Below, piece after piece: positions 6,593 through 6,814 of a stretch of 6,814 nt of DNA (position 1 is its first letter; each line of letters starts with the position of its first letter). Below the pieces are notes generated by a model, which did no database searches, had not been told where the DNA came from, and worked only from the letters and a program-made list of their open reading frames with translations. The DNA is from Xanthobacteraceae bacterium (lineage in GTDB: Bacteria > Pseudomonadota > Alphaproteobacteria > Rhizobiales > Xanthobacteraceae), in the NCBI GenBank assembly GCA_030037185.1, contig JASHRR010000341.1, positions 1-6,814 on the forward strand. Direction: 5' to 3'. The position numbers were made by a program, and so were the translations under genes.

Positions 6593-6739
6593 TCAAAAGC
6601 GCTCTTTGCCGGGCGGCAAGGCGAAGATGAGCCAGCCATGACCCGCGTCCACGGACTTAAAGCCTAGGACATCGCGGAGAAATGCGCGGTCGGCCTCGGC
6701 GTTTTTGGAGTAGACGATGACGTGCGCACCGGAGATCAT
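6593..6739 (-). pseudogene. Truncated VOC (glyoxalase-fold) protein gene
   Basis: ATG at 6737-6739 follows a strong AGGAGG (6744-6749) and opens only 48 codons to TGA at 6593-6595. The peptide starts MISGAHVIVYSKNAEADRAF and continues with LRDVLGFKSVDAGHGWLIFALPP, the first beta-alpha-beta-beta-beta module of a vicinal-oxygen-chelate protein; H6 sits where these proteins often bind a metal. Family members of this kind run to about 115-125 residues and need two such modules to form the site. The sequence leaves the family after ALPP, reads GKERF, and stops. I find no remainder of the second module downstream in any frame, so the 3' half seems deleted, not merely frameshifted. A short expressed peptide cannot be excluded. 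Confidence 0.75.
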
Positions 6740-6757
6740 TGCTCCTCCTGGGAAAGC

Positions 6758-6793
6758 CCAGGACTCCGCGCCGCATGTTGCGCGGGGCCCTGG
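6758..6793. repeat. Imperfect inverted repeat upstream of the VOC remnant
   Basis: CCAGGACTCCGCGC (6758-6771) faces GCGCGGGGCCCTGG (6780-6793) across an 8-base loop; 12 of 14 positions pair, and one mismatch could be a G-T wobble. It could be a terminator of a gene beyond the right edge on the minus strand (a CTTT follows in that direction), or an operator or mRNA hairpin before the VOC start. No long T run supports a classical terminator. Confidence 0.5.
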
Positions 6794-6814
6794 AAAACCG
6801 ATGATAGACGAAAT

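Noticed and set aside
1..6814. CRISPR arrays, tRNA or rRNA genes, transposase genes
   Set aside because: No regularly spaced repeats, no tRNA-like arm pattern and no transposase motif were seen on either strand.

Overview
The window looks like a chromosomal piece of a GC-rich alphaproteobacterium, most likely of the order Hyphomicrobiales (Bradyrhizobium/Xanthobacteraceae-like). I infer this from the strong G/C bias at third codon positions, a ferredoxin with the FdVI-like sequence typical of that group, and the presence of a SoxC/SoxD pair. No database was consulted, so the placement is by recognition only.

Layout, left to right. Bases 1-713 (minus strand) hold most of a secreted NodB-type polysaccharide deacetylase that runs off the left edge. 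A gap of about 450 bp with no clear gene follows. At 1160-1303 there is a possible 47-codon ORF, and its end overlaps the GTG start of an isovaleryl-CoA dehydrogenase gene (1294-2472, leucine breakdown). After another 380 bp without a convincing gene comes a small Hpt-domain-like protein (2856-3284) in which the usual phospho-accepting histidine is replaced by glutamine. Next are an adrenodoxin-type [2Fe-2S] ferredoxin (3469-3789) and, on the same strand, a tightly overlapping soxC-soxD pair (3942-5793). These encode the molybdenum subunit and a short single-heme cytochrome subunit of a periplasmic sulfane/sulfite dehydrogenase.

The right-hand kilobase is in decay. Converging on soxD is a broken isoprenylcysteine carboxylmethyltransferase-family membrane protein gene (5797-6242, minus), with two apparent frameshifts and a loss of about 35 residues. 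A pair of inverted, REP/BIME-like palindromes follows (6277-6352). Then comes a gene for a vicinal-oxygen-chelate (glyoxalase-fold) protein that stops after 48 codons (6593-6739, minus), about 40% of the usual length. Both broken genes still have good Shine-Dalgarno sequences and start codons.

The intact genes do not form one pathway. The only clear operon is soxCD, perhaps with the ferredoxin as an upstream same-strand neighbour. The most unusual points are the soxCD pair with no other sox gene in view and a short SoxD, the His-less Hpt protein, and the decayed genes around the palindrome pair. I did not find strong evidence for an entirely new system.
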